DNA from: Psychroflexus curvus
GTDB lineage: Bacteria > Bacteroidota > Bacteroidia > Flavobacteriales > Flavobacteriaceae
Length of the DNA stretch: 64,000 bases
NCBI RefSeq assembly: GCF_020164585.1
Contig: NZ_JAIQZF010000001.1
Coordinates: 1-64,000, forward strand
Direction of reading: 5' to 3'
Both the position numbers and the translations under genes were made by a program. Below, one piece after another: positions 45,523-54,906 of the stretch. How positions within the stretch are numbered: position 1 is the first letter of the stretch; every line of letters starts with the position of its first letter. Under the pieces are notes generated by a model. It saw only the letters and a list, made by a program, of their open reading frames with translations, ran no database searches and had not been told where the DNA came from.

Positions 45523-45957
45523 TTACCGCATCTTCTTGATTTCCTTGTTATACTCTTCAGCTAAGCTGACTTTTTGATTATCGGTCAGGGTCTTTCCTGC
45601 TATTTGAAAAACCTGATGCTCTTCTTCATCTAAGTGATGAAGAACTTTGTGTTCTAGGGCTTTGGCAATTTTCAACCAATTGGATGCATCCATTTCGGTA
45701 TCTTCTAGCTGTTCGATCAGTTCATCCATTTCATGGTGTTCAGCGACACTATGTCTGGCTTTTTCCTGAGTAAGGTCTTTCTTAATCAATGGGATATAGA
45801 AATGCCTTTCTTCCGCATCAGCATGAATTTTTAATTCGTGCTTTAACTGCTCAAATATTTTTTTTCGCTCTTCGGTATCCCCGTGGGTTTCCACCAATTT
45901 AGCAACGAGATGGCGCTGTATTTCGTGTTCTTGGCGTAAGGCTTCAAAAATAGTCAT
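45523..45957 (-). CDS. hemerythrin HHE-type cation-binding protein
   Basis: The 144-residue four-helix protein has the spaced His/Glu ligands of the HHE family: EHEIQRH near the start, HADAEERHF around 46, EHHEMDEL around 73 and HHLDEEEH around 112. Those residues bind a di-iron centre that senses or carries oxygen, or protects against nitrosative stress. No second domain is attached. It is a single gene with non-coding gaps of about 270 and 300 bp on its two sides; no regulatory box was placed. Confidence 0.87.
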   Translation of the reverse strand: MTIFEALRQEHEIQRHLVAKLVETHGDTEERKKIFEQLKHELKIHADAEERHFYIPLIKKDLTQEKARHSVAEHHEMDELIEQLEDTEMDASNWLKIAKALEHKVLHHLDEEEHQVFQIAGKTLTDNQKVSLAEEYNKEIKKMR

Positions 45958-46263
45958 GATATAAGATTATGATTCAAATCCTAAGTTAAAGATTAATAGG
46001 TTAAGTAAAACTCAATTTAAGAGTTAACCTGATAGTTTAAACCCGTTCTAAAGAAAACTTAGTTTGGCAACTTCATCTTTTTTTTAGGATGAATCTCCTT
46101 TCATAATCGATAATTTTGCTATGTTTAAAAGCTAAAGATGAATTGTCTTATACCACGAACTTTTGAAATCAAGAGTTTATATTTTAGATAATTAAGCATT
46201 TGGGAGGACAATTCTCCAAACTAAAAAATTAAATTTAGAATTGACATAGTCATAAACATAATC

Positions 46264-46791
46264 ATGAAAAAAGTAATTATTGCATCAAAAAATCCCGTAA
46301 AAATACAGGCCGCAAAAAATGGTTTGGAACAGATATTTCCCAATCATGAATTCGAATGTATAGGAGTGTCTGTTCTATCAGAGGTGTCTGACCAGCCTAT
46401 GAGTGATGAAGAAACCTTTCGCGGAGCCAAAAACAGAGCTGATAATGCTGCCAACACTCACAAAGACGCCGATTTTTATATCGGTATAGAAGGAGGAATA
46501 GAAGAGGTCGATAGTGAAATGCAGGCCTTTGCCTGGGTGTTTATCAAATCCAATGGGAAGTACGGTAAATCCAGAACGGGAACCTTTTTTCTCCCCAAAC
46601 AGGTGGTTGACCTGATCAAAGAAGGGAAGGAGCTTGGCGAAGCAGATGACATAGTTTTTAAACGCGATAATTCCAAACAAAAAAGCGGAGCAGTAGGTAT
46701 TTTAACAGGAGACCTCATAGACCGAACTTCCTATTATTCAGAGGCCGTTATTTTAGCTTTGATTCCTTTTAAAAATGAGGAGTTGTATTAA
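46264..46791 (+). CDS. yjjX: inosine/xanthosine triphosphatase (YjjX family)
   Basis: The 175-residue house-cleaning enzyme hydrolyses non-canonical ITP and XTP, keeping deaminated purines out of nucleic acids. The family marks are SKNPVKIQAAKNGLEQ at the N-terminus, QPMSDEETFRGAKNRA, the FYIGIEGGIE strand-turn and the late SGAVGILTGDLIDRTSYY. Length matches E. coli YjjX (170). It is a single gene with a strong hairpin terminator 30 bp after the stop. Confidence 0.93.
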   Translation: MKKVIIASKNPVKIQAAKNGLEQIFPNHEFECIGVSVLSEVSDQPMSDEETFRGAKNRADNAANTHKDADFYIGIEGGIEEVDSEMQAFAWVFIKSNGKYGKSRTGTFFLPKQVVDLIKEGKELGEADDIVFKRDNSKQKSGAVGILTGDLIDRTSYYSEAVILALIPFKNEELY

Positions 46792-46821
46792 CAGTGCAAC
46801 CTAAATTGTCACCTAAAAAAC

Positions 46822-46856
46822 AAAACCCCCATATACACTGGGTATATGGGGGTTTT
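46822..46856. terminator. perfect 15-bp-stem terminator after yjjX
   Basis: AAAACCCCCATATAC and GTATATGGGGGTTTT pair perfectly around the loop ACTGG. The flanking A and T runs make it effective in both directions. Confidence 0.85.
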
Positions 46857-46861
46857 CTGTG

Positions 46862-47140
46862 GAGTCGGGGAGACTCATCAAAGCGGATGTACTGATCCTC
46901 GATGACTTTGGCCTGCAGAGTTTTGATAATCACGCCAGGGAAACCCTTATGGATATAATAGATGACCGGTACAACAAAGCCTCCACAATTATATCATCAC
47001 AAATACCCGTATCGGCATGGTATGATATAATTGGGGAAGGAACTATAGCAGATGCTATTCTGGACAGGATCGTGAACTCCTCACATCGGATCGACCTCAA
47101 AGGAGAATCGTTAAGAAAAGGAGCATTAAAGAACGAGTAA
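46862..47140 (+). pseudogene. istB: C-terminal fragment of IstB, IS21-family transposition ATPase
   Basis: About 92 codons match the C-terminal half of IstB: the Walker B box DVLILDDFGL, then IIDDRYNKASTIISSQIPVSAWYDIIGEGTIADAILDRIVNSSHRI. Full-length IstB has about 245 residues and follows istA; the P-loop half and istA are missing. The fragment opens directly behind the yjjX terminator with no start of its own (only a chance GTG), so it is a deletion remnant. Confidence 0.9.
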
Positions 47141-47169
47141 TATTAATTTTTTATATAATTGCAGTATCT

Positions 47170-47215
47170 TTCAAAGTGGCACTGTTTGACCGAAACAGGT
47201 GGCACCATCACTCCG
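47170..47215. mobile_element. right end of an IS21-family element
   Basis: Just after the istB fragment lies a segment with repeated GTGGCAC (GTGGCACTGTTT at about 47176, GGTGGCACC at about 47199), the multiple-repeat type of terminus seen at IS21-family ends. The other end of the element is not found within the window. Confidence 0.55.
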
Positions 47216-47370
47216 AAATAGCCAGCCTTAAGAAATCTTATCAATCAATTCTCTACTTTTGTGAGACAACAATGTTTTAAATATATCTTTTAAGTGTTAA
47301 CTTTTTTTTTGTGTTGTGCTTAAAATATTGCTTTAACTTAGAAAGTGTTTTAAAATCCTAAGTGATTTAT

Positions 47371-50109
47371 ATGAATTACTATAAAATTATTTTTTTTCTA
47401 CTTGCTTTCCAAGCTTATAGCCTGTATTCTCAACAACTTGTTCCTCCTATTCACAATTACTATTCAACTGTTTATAATGCTGCAAGTCAAAACTGGGATA
47501 TTGATGTAGATAAAGATGGAGTGATTTACATTGCTAACAATCAAGGTTTATTAAGTTTTGATGGTCAATCTTGGGAATTATTTCCTTTGCCTGATGGTGG
47601 CATTATTCGTTCAGTTTTTGTCCATAAAAATAAAATTTTCACAGGTTCATATAAAGAATTTGGATATTGGAAAAAAGATAACACAGGAAAATATTTTTAC
47701 ACAACGCTTGTTCCACAATTCGAAAAATATGCTTTGCAAAGTGAAGAGTTTTGGGAAATTTTGGCTTTTGAGGGGGACATATATTTTAGATCTTTTGGAG
47801 CAATTTATAAATATGATTACAATACAATAACTCGAGTACAGAATGTAGTTAGTAATAAAATGATTGTATATCAGAACAAACTTTTAGTTACCGTAAAAAA
47901 AAATGGACTTTTTAATTTAAACAATAAAAATGAATTAGAAAAGCTTCCCAATCTTGAAATTTTGAATGGTGAAGTGGTTATTGATATGGCGATTCAGGGG
48001 AATGATCTTATAATGGGTACCCGAAAAAAAATTTTCATTTACGATGGGGAATCATCCAGATTATATGGCGATTCTAGATTACAAGAAGAGTTGAAGAGAT
48101 CTGATTTAAATAAAATATTGGCATTAGAAAATGAGAGATTATTATTTGGTACTGTTAATAATGGACTTATAAACTACAATAAAGAAAAAAAGTCTTATAC
48201 TATTTTTAACAGAAACAATGGTCTTCAGAATAATACTATATTAGATATTATTGAAAAAGATGGTAATGTCTGGTTAGGATTGGACAATGGAATAGATCGA
48301 ATAGAAATTGATTCTCCAATCAAATTTTATACAGATGATACAGGGGAATTAGGTGCTGTCTATGATCTAGAGTTTTATAAAAACAACATGTATCTTGCTA
48401 GTAATACTGGTGTTTACACTTTTGACAACAATCAGCTTAAAATTATTGATGGAGCTGAGGGGCATACATGGAATTTAAAAATATTGAAAGACACGCTGTT
48501 TGTAAATCATAATACAGGGAGTTATTACTTATTCAATGATAAATTGATACCGATAGAGACTACAACAGGAAGTTTCGAGATTTATGACATACCATCTGTT
48601 GCTAATGAATATTTAATAAGCAGTTATACTGGTATACGAAACTTTGATCGTAAACAAGATAGTGTCTACACTATTGAAAGTTTAAATTTTCCTGTTAAAA
48701 ACATTGTTTTTGAAAATGACCACACGTTTTGGGCAGTTCATCCTTATGAAGGTCTATATAGGGTAGGTATGAGTGAAAATTATAAAGAAACTAAGTTTAT
48801 TGACAGAATAAAAATCCCAGACGGAGGAAAAAGTATTAATACAGATATTTTTAAAATTAATAATAGGTTGGCTATTTTCAATGGTAAGCAGTGGTTTAAA
48901 TATAATCTTTTTAAAGATTCTGTTGAAATTTTTGAAGAGCTACAAGCTATGCAGAAGCATAAAATGTTGCTAAAATCAGATGATTCTTATTGGTTTAGTC
49001 ATACCGTAGATAACTCACTTAAATTTACTGATTTTGATAATCATAATATAGTTTTTTCTCTAAGCAATTTGAATAACCGTCTTGTGAAGAATTATGAAAA
49101 AATTTTAAAAAAGGATTCATTATTTTATATCGCGTTAAATAATGGTTTTGCGAGGGTGGACTTAGCCAAATTCATCAATAACTTAGCAGATGTTCAAATT
49201 AGTAAACCCACTGTTAATGGTTTTTTAGATTCAGAAGGGCGTTATCCACTTGTAAGGAAACCAGTGACTCCTTATAAGACTTCAAGAAATTTGAAAATTT
49301 TCACATCCCTTCCTGTTTCCGATGCTACTGGTTTACGATATCGATTAAAAGGGGAGGATACTTTAAGCGGTAAGGTCAACAATGGAGTAATTAATCTTAA
49401 GAATCTCAAGCATGGAGATTATGAGTTACAATTGCTAGCCATTGGTCCTCAAGCTAAAATTGCTAAGAAGAGTTTTTTTAATTTTAGTATAGCACCTCCT
49501 TGGTATTTATCATTTTTTATGAAACTGGTATATTTTTTAATCTTAATTTCTGTAGTAATTTTAGTTTATCGGTTCAATCAAATAAAGCTTAAAAAACAAC
49601 AGTTGTTTCTTGAAGAGAAATTTGAGAAGGAACATCAAGAGCGTGTTAACAATTTGGAAAAGGAAAATTTGGTAAATCAAATCAATTTAAAACGTAAAGA
49701 ATTGGCAAATACGACTATGATAGCAGCTAAAAAGAATGAGATGCTTATGGAGGTCCAAAATGAATTGAATAGAGAAGATACTAAGTTTGCAAATCAATAC
49801 AAGAAAAAACATTTACTAAAGAAAATCAATCAAGCCATTAAAAATAAAGAAGAATGGAAAGTCTTTGAAACAAATTTTAATGAACTCCATGAAGACTTCT
49901 TTAAAGATTTACTCGATAATTATCCTAAACTTTCAAATAAAGATTTAAAACTCTGTTCATATTTGAAGATGAATTTAGCTTCAAAAGAAATAGCACCATT
50001 AATGGGAATATCTCTTCGTGGAGTTGAAATACAGCGTTACCGATTGCGCAAAAAAATGGGTTTAGATAAAAGTACAAATCTTAATAATTTCTTTATTAAA
50101 AACTTTTAA
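47371..50109 (+). CDS. membrane-spanning beta-propeller sensor with LuxR-type HTH (PUL regulator)
   Basis: The 912-residue one-component regulator starts with a signal peptide (YYKIIFFLLAFQAYSLYSQ). Residues about 25-610 are periplasmic two-component-regulator propeller repeats (GVIYIANNQGLLSFDGQSWELF, NVWLGLDNGIDRI), followed by a Y_Y_Y-like Ig domain and a transmembrane helix (about 712-734). A cytosolic coiled coil (about 740-800) and a C-terminal GerE-like helix-turn-helix (LSNKDLKLCSYLKMNLASKEIAPLMGIS, RGVEIQRYRLRKKMG) complete it. No histidine kinase domain exists, unlike hybrid two-component sensors. It precedes susC and probably senses an oligosaccharide and drives this locus. The ATG at 47371 is preferred over a GTG nine bases earlier. 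Confidence 0.88.
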   Translation: MNYYKIIFFLLAFQAYSLYSQQLVPPIHNYYSTVYNAASQNWDIDVDKDGVIYIANNQGLLSFDGQSWELFPLPDGGIIRSVFVHKNKIFTGSYKEFGYWKKDNTGKYFYTTLVPQFEKYALQSEEFWEILAFEGDIYFRSFGAIYKYDYNTITRVQNVVSNKMIVYQNKLLVTVKKNGLFNLNNKNELEKLPNLEILNGEVVIDMAIQGNDLIMGTRKKIFIYDGESSRLYGDSRLQEELKRSDLNKILALENERLLFGTVNNGLINYNKEKKSYTIFNRNNGLQNNTILDIIEKDGNVWLGLDNGIDRIEIDSPIKFYTDDTGELGAVYDLEFYKNNMYLASNTGVYTFDNNQLKIIDGAEGHTWNLKILKDTLFVNHNTGSYYLFNDKLIPIETTTGSFEIYDIPSVANEYLISSYTGIRNFDRKQDSVYTIESLNFPVKNIVFENDHTFWAVHPYEGLYRVGMSENYKETKFIDRIKIPDGGKSINTDIFKINNRLAIFNGKQWFKYNLFKDSVEIFEELQAMQKHKMLLKSDDSYWFSHTVDNSLKFTDFDNHNIVFSLSNLNNRLVKNYEKILKKDSLFYIALNNGFARVDLAKFINNLADVQISKPTVNGFLDSEGRYPLVRKPVTPYKTSRNLKIFTSLPVSDATGLRYRLKGEDTLSGKVNNGVINLKNLKHGDYELQLLAIGPQAKIAKKSFFNFSIAPPWYLSFFMKLVYFLILISVVILVYRFNQIKLKKQQLFLEEKFEKEHQERVNNLEKENLVNQINLKRKELANTTMIAAKKNEMLMEVQNELNREDTKFANQYKKKHLLKKINQAIKNKEEWKVFETNFNELHEDFFKDLLDNYPKLSNKDLKLCSYLKMNLASKEIAPLMGISLRGVEIQRYRLRKKMGLDKSTNLNNFFIKNF

Positions 50110-50261
50110 TACTCTAATTTGATAAGCATTTGGCTACTTCATTACTACATCAATGCGTTTTATTTGTTTAAGAATCATACTACATTGTGGTTTTAAAATA
50201 TTAATAATCAGACATATAGTTACCTCATTTCATTTGAAGTAGTAGTAGTGTACTATAACGT

Positions 50262-50293
50262 TTGCGCTTACTTGGGGCTTATCTCTAATTTTA
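50262..50293 (+). promoter_or_regulatory. candidate promoter of the susC operon
   Basis: TTG at 50262-50264 and TAATTTTA at 50286-50293 (21-bp spacing, one mismatch to TAnnTTTG), 28 bp before the susC start. The direct repeat-like AGTAGTAGTAGTG at 50239 may be part of a regulator site. Confidence 0.45.
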
Positions 50294-50320
50294 CCTCAAT
50301 AATAAGTAAAAATAAACCCG

Positions 50321-53300
50321 ATGAAATTTAAACTATTTTCAATTTGCTTAGTTCTTATGTCAAGTTTTGGTTTTGCTCAGCAAACCAAAACCATTACAGG
50401 TACAATTACGGATCAAAATCAAATGCCTTTACCAGGTGCTGAAGTAAAGGTGCTTGATAAAGAAATTTTTGATGTTACCGATTTTGACGGAAATTTCACA
50501 TTAGAAGATGTAGAAGTTGGAGCCAAGATAAGAGTCACTTTCCTTGGTTTTTCTCCCCAAATGTTCACCGTAGATGAAAGTAAAGACTATTCCATTATGA
50601 TGCAGCCAGATACAGATCTATTGGATGAAATCATTGTAGTTGGTTTTGGTACTCAAAAAAAGAGGGATTTAACTGGAGCTATTAGTAGTCTTGACACTGA
50701 AGAAATTGAAAAAACACCTACTTCAAACGTTATGCAATCTTTGCAAGGTAAAGTGGCTGGAGTCCAAATTGTAAGTTCTGGTTCACCTGGAGGTTCTCCA
50801 ACAGTAAGGATTAGAGGTTTAGGAACATTTGGTAATGCAACAAATGTATTGTATGTAGTAGATGGTGCATTATATGATAATATTGATTTTTTAAATACCA
50901 ACGATATTAAATCTATAAATGTCCTAAAAGATGCTTCATCTTCAGCTATTTATGGAGTGAGAGCAGCTAATGGTGTTGTCATTATTGAAACCAAATCTGG
51001 AAGGAAAAATCAAAAACCACAATTTGAATACGATGGCTATACTGGATTCCAGAGAGCTCAGAATGTTGTGAAATTAGCTAATACAGAGCAGTTTGCTACT
51101 ATGGCTAGAGAGTCTGGATCATCGGCAGATGTTGAATTTATTAACAATGCAATTCAACGTTATGGACGCAGCCGAATAAATCCTAACGTACCTGCAGTTA
51201 ACACCGATTGGTACAAAGAAATATTAAGAGAAGGATTTATACAAAACCACAGTTTATCTGCATCAGGAGGTAGCGAAAATATCGTTTATGCTCTTGGTAC
51301 AAATTATTTCTCACAAGATGGTGTATTAGATATGAAAAATAATTATGAGCGTTTTAATATCCGTTCCAAAATTGATGTAGATTTAAGTGATCGTTTAAAA
51401 GTTGGAGTAAATTCAATATTTAGTAATGCTACCAAATATTATCCAGAGAACGGTGCTTGGTTTAGAGCTTATTTTGCAGTTCCTACAATGCCTGTTATAG
51501 ACGAGTTAAATACAGAGGCAAGTCCTATCCGTTATTCCAATGCTCAATTGTTGGGTTATAGAGGTACTCAAAATCCTTTTCAGGATCTTGCCTATAACGA
51601 AAATCGAAACAAAATTAGAAAACTACTTACGACGATGTTCGTTCAATATGATATTATAGAGGATAAGCTAGATATAAAATCCACTTATAGTCATAACTAC
51701 TCTTCTTTAGAAGAAAGAAATGTAAACCTTCCTTATACAATGGGCAATAATTTTGAACGAAGATCAAGTATTAGAAGGTCAAATAATAATTTTTCTAATC
51801 AATATTGGGATAATGTCCTAACTTATGACGATAATTTTGGTAATCACGACTTTACTGTGATGTTGGGAACGTCCTATAGAGACGAAGCTAGTAATACCTT
51901 TTCTGCTACTGGTGTTGATATTTCTGGAATAGAACTTGAATCAAGCAGGTTTTTGGATTTTGCAGATCCTGATTCTTTTAGCAACAATGTAAGTGAAAGA
52001 GGAAGAAGATTTTTTGGGTTATCCTACTTTGGTAGAGTAGCTTATAGTTTTAAAGATAAATACCTATTGTATGGAACGTTTAGAGCTGATGGTTCTTCTA
52101 AATTCACTAGAGATCCCTGGGGCTATTTCCCATCTGTTGGATTAGGTTGGGTAGTTTCAGAAGAAGATTTCCTAGCGGATAATGAATTATTAGATTTCTT
52201 TAAATTAAGAACAAGTTGGGGAAAATTGGGTAACGATAACGTTGCTGCAAGTGCAGGATCCAATACGATTAACGTTATTACAACTCCTATTGGAGACGAG
52301 CCGCGAAGTGGAATCACTTCTACAAGTGTATTTTCAAATAATACTTGGGAAGTTATTGAAGAATTCAATTTCGGTTTAAATCTTCAAGCTTTTGATAGGA
52401 GATTATCTATAGATGCTGATTATTATATACGTGATACTCATGACGCTATCATACCGGTTTTTATACCAATTGTTAATAGAAGCGTTAATAAAAATGCGGC
52501 AGTTATAAGAAATGAAGGATTAGAGCTCGTTGCAAGCTGGAACCAGCAAGTCTCCGAGGATTTTAGTTTTAGAGTGAGCGCAAACTTTACAACCCTTAAA
52601 AATGAAACACTTGAAATTGAAGATGAAAGAGGTTATATTGATTCTGGCTCTGCTGAATTTAGACAACGTACCACAATTGGTGGACCATTACTAGGTTTTT
52701 ATGGTTATGAAAGAATCGGGGTGTATCAAAATCAAGAGCAGATTGATGCAGATCCTGTAGCAGTTAACAATGGCTTAGTTCCTGGTGATTTAATTTATCG
52801 AGATCAAAATGGTGATGGTGTGATTGATGATTCTGATAGAAAAATAATAGGATCGTTTCTTCCAGAATTTACGTTCGGTGGTAACCTAGGAGTCTCATAC
52901 AAAGCCTTTGATTTTTCATTGGATTTTTATGGTCAAACCGGCAATAAAATCCTGAATAGAAAACGAGGTGAAATCATCTTTACTCAGGATACCAATATGG
53001 ATGCAGACCTTGCTATTAACAGATGGCATGGAGAGGGAACTAGTAATACTTACCCGTCATCAGAAGGCTTGCGTAAGGCTTGGAATCAGAAACTGAGTAA
53101 TTTCTGGGTAGAAGATGGAGATTTTTTCCGTATTCAAAATATTCAAGTAGCCTATAATTTTGAACCAGAAGGATTTCCAGAATCCCGAATTTATTTTACA
53201 GCAGAGAGACCATATACATCATTTAGTTATAATGGCTTCAATCCAGAAGTAGCTAATGGTGTAGATAGGCAAACCTATCCAGTTCCAGCAATTTATACAG

Positions 53301-53323
53301 TGGGAATTAATTTAAAATTTTAA
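50321..53323 (+). CDS. SusC/RagA-type TonB-linked outer-membrane transporter
   Basis: A 1000-residue outer-membrane channel that imports oligosaccharides together with its SusD partner, powered by TonB. A signal peptide (ending FGFAQ) is followed by the CarboxypepD_reg-like domain (about 24-100). Then come the TonB-box region DEIIVVGFGTQKKRDLTGAI, the plug with TVRIRGLGTFGNATNVLYVVDGALYD and the barrel that ends GINLKF. It lies 9 bp before susD. Together with the GH144 genes downstream it should carry beta-1,2-linked gluco-oligosaccharides, an inference from context. Confidence 0.95.
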   Translation: MKFKLFSICLVLMSSFGFAQQTKTITGTITDQNQMPLPGAEVKVLDKEIFDVTDFDGNFTLEDVEVGAKIRVTFLGFSPQMFTVDESKDYSIMMQPDTDLLDEIIVVGFGTQKKRDLTGAISSLDTEEIEKTPTSNVMQSLQGKVAGVQIVSSGSPGGSPTVRIRGLGTFGNATNVLYVVDGALYDNIDFLNTNDIKSINVLKDASSSAIYGVRAANGVVIIETKSGRKNQKPQFEYDGYTGFQRAQNVVKLANTEQFATMARESGSSADVEFINNAIQRYGRSRINPNVPAVNTDWYKEILREGFIQNHSLSASGGSENIVYALGTNYFSQDGVLDMKNNYERFNIRSKIDVDLSDRLKVGVNSIFSNATKYYPENGAWFRAYFAVPTMPVIDELNTEASPIRYSNAQLLGYRGTQNPFQDLAYNENRNKIRKLLTTMFVQYDIIEDKLDIKSTYSHNYSSLEERNVNLPYTMGNNFERRSSIRRSNNNFSNQYWDNVLTYDDNFGNHDFTVMLGTSYRDEASNTFSATGVDISGIELESSRFLDFADPDSFSNNVSERGRRFFGLSYFGRVAYSFKDKYLLYGTFRADGSSKFTRDPWGYFPSVGLGWVVSEEDFLADNELLDFFKLRTSWGKLGNDNVAASAGSNTINVITTPIGDEPRSGITSTSVFSNNTWEVIEEFNFGLNLQAFDRRLSIDADYYIRDTHDAIIPVFIPIVNRSVNKNAAVIRNEGLELVASWNQQVSEDFSFRVSANFTTLKNETLEIEDERGYIDSGSAEFRQRTTIGGPLLGFYGYERIGVYQNQEQIDADPVAVNNGLVPGDLIYRDQNGDGVIDDSDRKIIGSFLPEFTFGGNLGVSYKAFDFSLDFYGQTGNKILNRKRGEIIFTQDTNMDADLAINRWHGEGTSNTYPSSEGLRKAWNQKLSNFWVEDGDFFRIQNIQVAYNFEPEGFPESRIYFTAERPYTSFSYNGFNPEVANGVDRQTYPVPAIYTVGINLKF

Positions 53324-53332
53324 AAAAACGAA

Positions 53333-54856
53333 ATGATGAAAAAATATGATTTAACAAAAATTCTGCTTCTTTGCCTAGTTTTTGGTTTTGGAGCAAGCTC
53401 ATGCAGTGATAAGCTTGAAGAGCGCGAAGGTCAATTAAATACAGGGGATTTTGATTATACCGATACAAGTAATATGATACAACCTCTTATAGGTGCATAT
53501 TACGAATTTGCAACTCGAGGTTGGGAAGAACCCCTGCTTTTAGGAGTACGAGGAGATGATGTAAATGCTGGAGGTCTTGGAGATCAACAGCCATTTACTG
53601 ATACAGACTTATTTGATTATGATACTAATTATTGGATGTATAATTCTCTTTGGAATGTCCATTACAATGATATCGTTAATTTGAACAGTGCAATTTCACA
53701 AATACTGCGCTTTAAAGAATTTGCAGATGCTGAAGAAGCAGCTAGAGCAGATCAATATATTGCTGAGATAAAGGTGTTAAGGGCATACCTTCATTTAAAT
53801 CTGGCCAGAACTTGGGAAGATGTTTTTATTATTACTTCCAATCAGCCAGATGAAGAATTAAAGCAAGGGGTTTCTTCAAAAGCCCAAGTAATGCAATTTA
53901 TATCGGACGAAATGGATGCTGCTATAGAAATATTGCCAGATGCTCGCCCAAATGAACGTACCGATATCGAAGGTGGAGTCACAAAATATACAGCCTATGC
54001 TCTAAAAGCATTAGCGAACCAAGAGGTTGAAAATTATCAAGCTGTAGCTGATGCAGCAGGAGCGATTATAAGCTCAGGAAAATTTTCTCTTCACCCTGAT
54101 TTTTACCAACTGTTTAAAAAACCAGGAGAACTTAGTAATGAAAGCCTGCTTGAAATACAATTTTCTGATTATGGTAGTGAAACAGGAAATGCATTATATC
54201 ATTTATATGCTCCTTTTGGTCCACAAAACTGGACTCCTGCAAGAGAAAATGCGCGAAGTGGTTGGGGATTCTATGAGCCTAGTAATAAATTTATCAAGTT
54301 CATGATAGAACGTGAAGAAGAGATAAGGCTCCAAACAAGTGTTTTGTTTACAGATAGAGGAATTGCAGAACTTGAAGCAGAGGGTGTAGTTATCCCTGAT
54401 TTTGTTTCTAATACAACTCCATCTGGAGATATAATCAATGATTTTGCTCGAGGAAAATTTTCTAGTGGTAAGCATTATCTTCCGTCTATTCAGCTTACTG
54501 ATGGAAGAAATAGCTATGGAGCAGGTAAGAATTTCATTATTATTCGTTATGCAGAAATCCTGCTAATGTATGCAGAGGCTTTAACGCTAGGAGCAAGCGG
54601 TTCTGCGATTTCTGCAGATGAAGCTGTAAATTTAGTAAGAGAAAGGGCTGGGATGCAACCTTTAAGTGGTGTAACCCACGAGCAAGTTTTGGATGAAAAA
54701 TTTGCTGAATTAGCCATGGAATGGGGTATTAGATACTATGATATGATTCGTCACGATAAGTTTGATGAATTAAGCTATGACGGAAGAAATTTCTCAGCAA
54801 ACGATAAATATTTACCATACCCTCAGGCGCAACTCGATGCCTTACCAATAGATTAA
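53333..54856 (+). CDS. SusD/RagB-type surface glycan-binding lipoprotein
   Basis: The 507-residue lipoprotein (lipobox GASSC) closes the SusC channel like a lid and binds the glycan. The TPR-rich SusD fold shows ALKALANQEVENYQAVADAAGAIISSGKFSLHPDFYQLF, then NESLLEIQFSDYG and the typical C-terminal FIIIRYAEILLMYAEAL...RERAGM and ELAMEWGIRYYDMIRHDK. It is coupled to susC by a 9-bp gap. The glycan specificity is not readable from sequence. Confidence 0.95.
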   Translation: MMKKYDLTKILLLCLVFGFGASSCSDKLEEREGQLNTGDFDYTDTSNMIQPLIGAYYEFATRGWEEPLLLGVRGDDVNAGGLGDQQPFTDTDLFDYDTNYWMYNSLWNVHYNDIVNLNSAISQILRFKEFADAEEAARADQYIAEIKVLRAYLHLNLARTWEDVFIITSNQPDEELKQGVSSKAQVMQFISDEMDAAIEILPDARPNERTDIEGGVTKYTAYALKALANQEVENYQAVADAAGAIISSGKFSLHPDFYQLFKKPGELSNESLLEIQFSDYGSETGNALYHLYAPFGPQNWTPARENARSGWGFYEPSNKFIKFMIEREEEIRLQTSVLFTDRGIAELEAEGVVIPDFVSNTTPSGDIINDFARGKFSSGKHYLPSIQLTDGRNSYGAGKNFIIIRYAEILLMYAEALTLGASGSAISADEAVNLVRERAGMQPLSGVTHEQVLDEKFAELAMEWGIRYYDMIRHDKFDELSYDGRNFSANDKYLPYPQAQLDALPID

Positions 54857-54906
54857 AACTGACACAATTCTATTAATACTATTTAATCATTATTAAATAA
54901 AAAATT

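Noticed and set aside
46859-47140. Complete small gene with GTG start
   Set aside because: The sequence is clearly the C-terminal half of IstB; the GTG is fortuitous.
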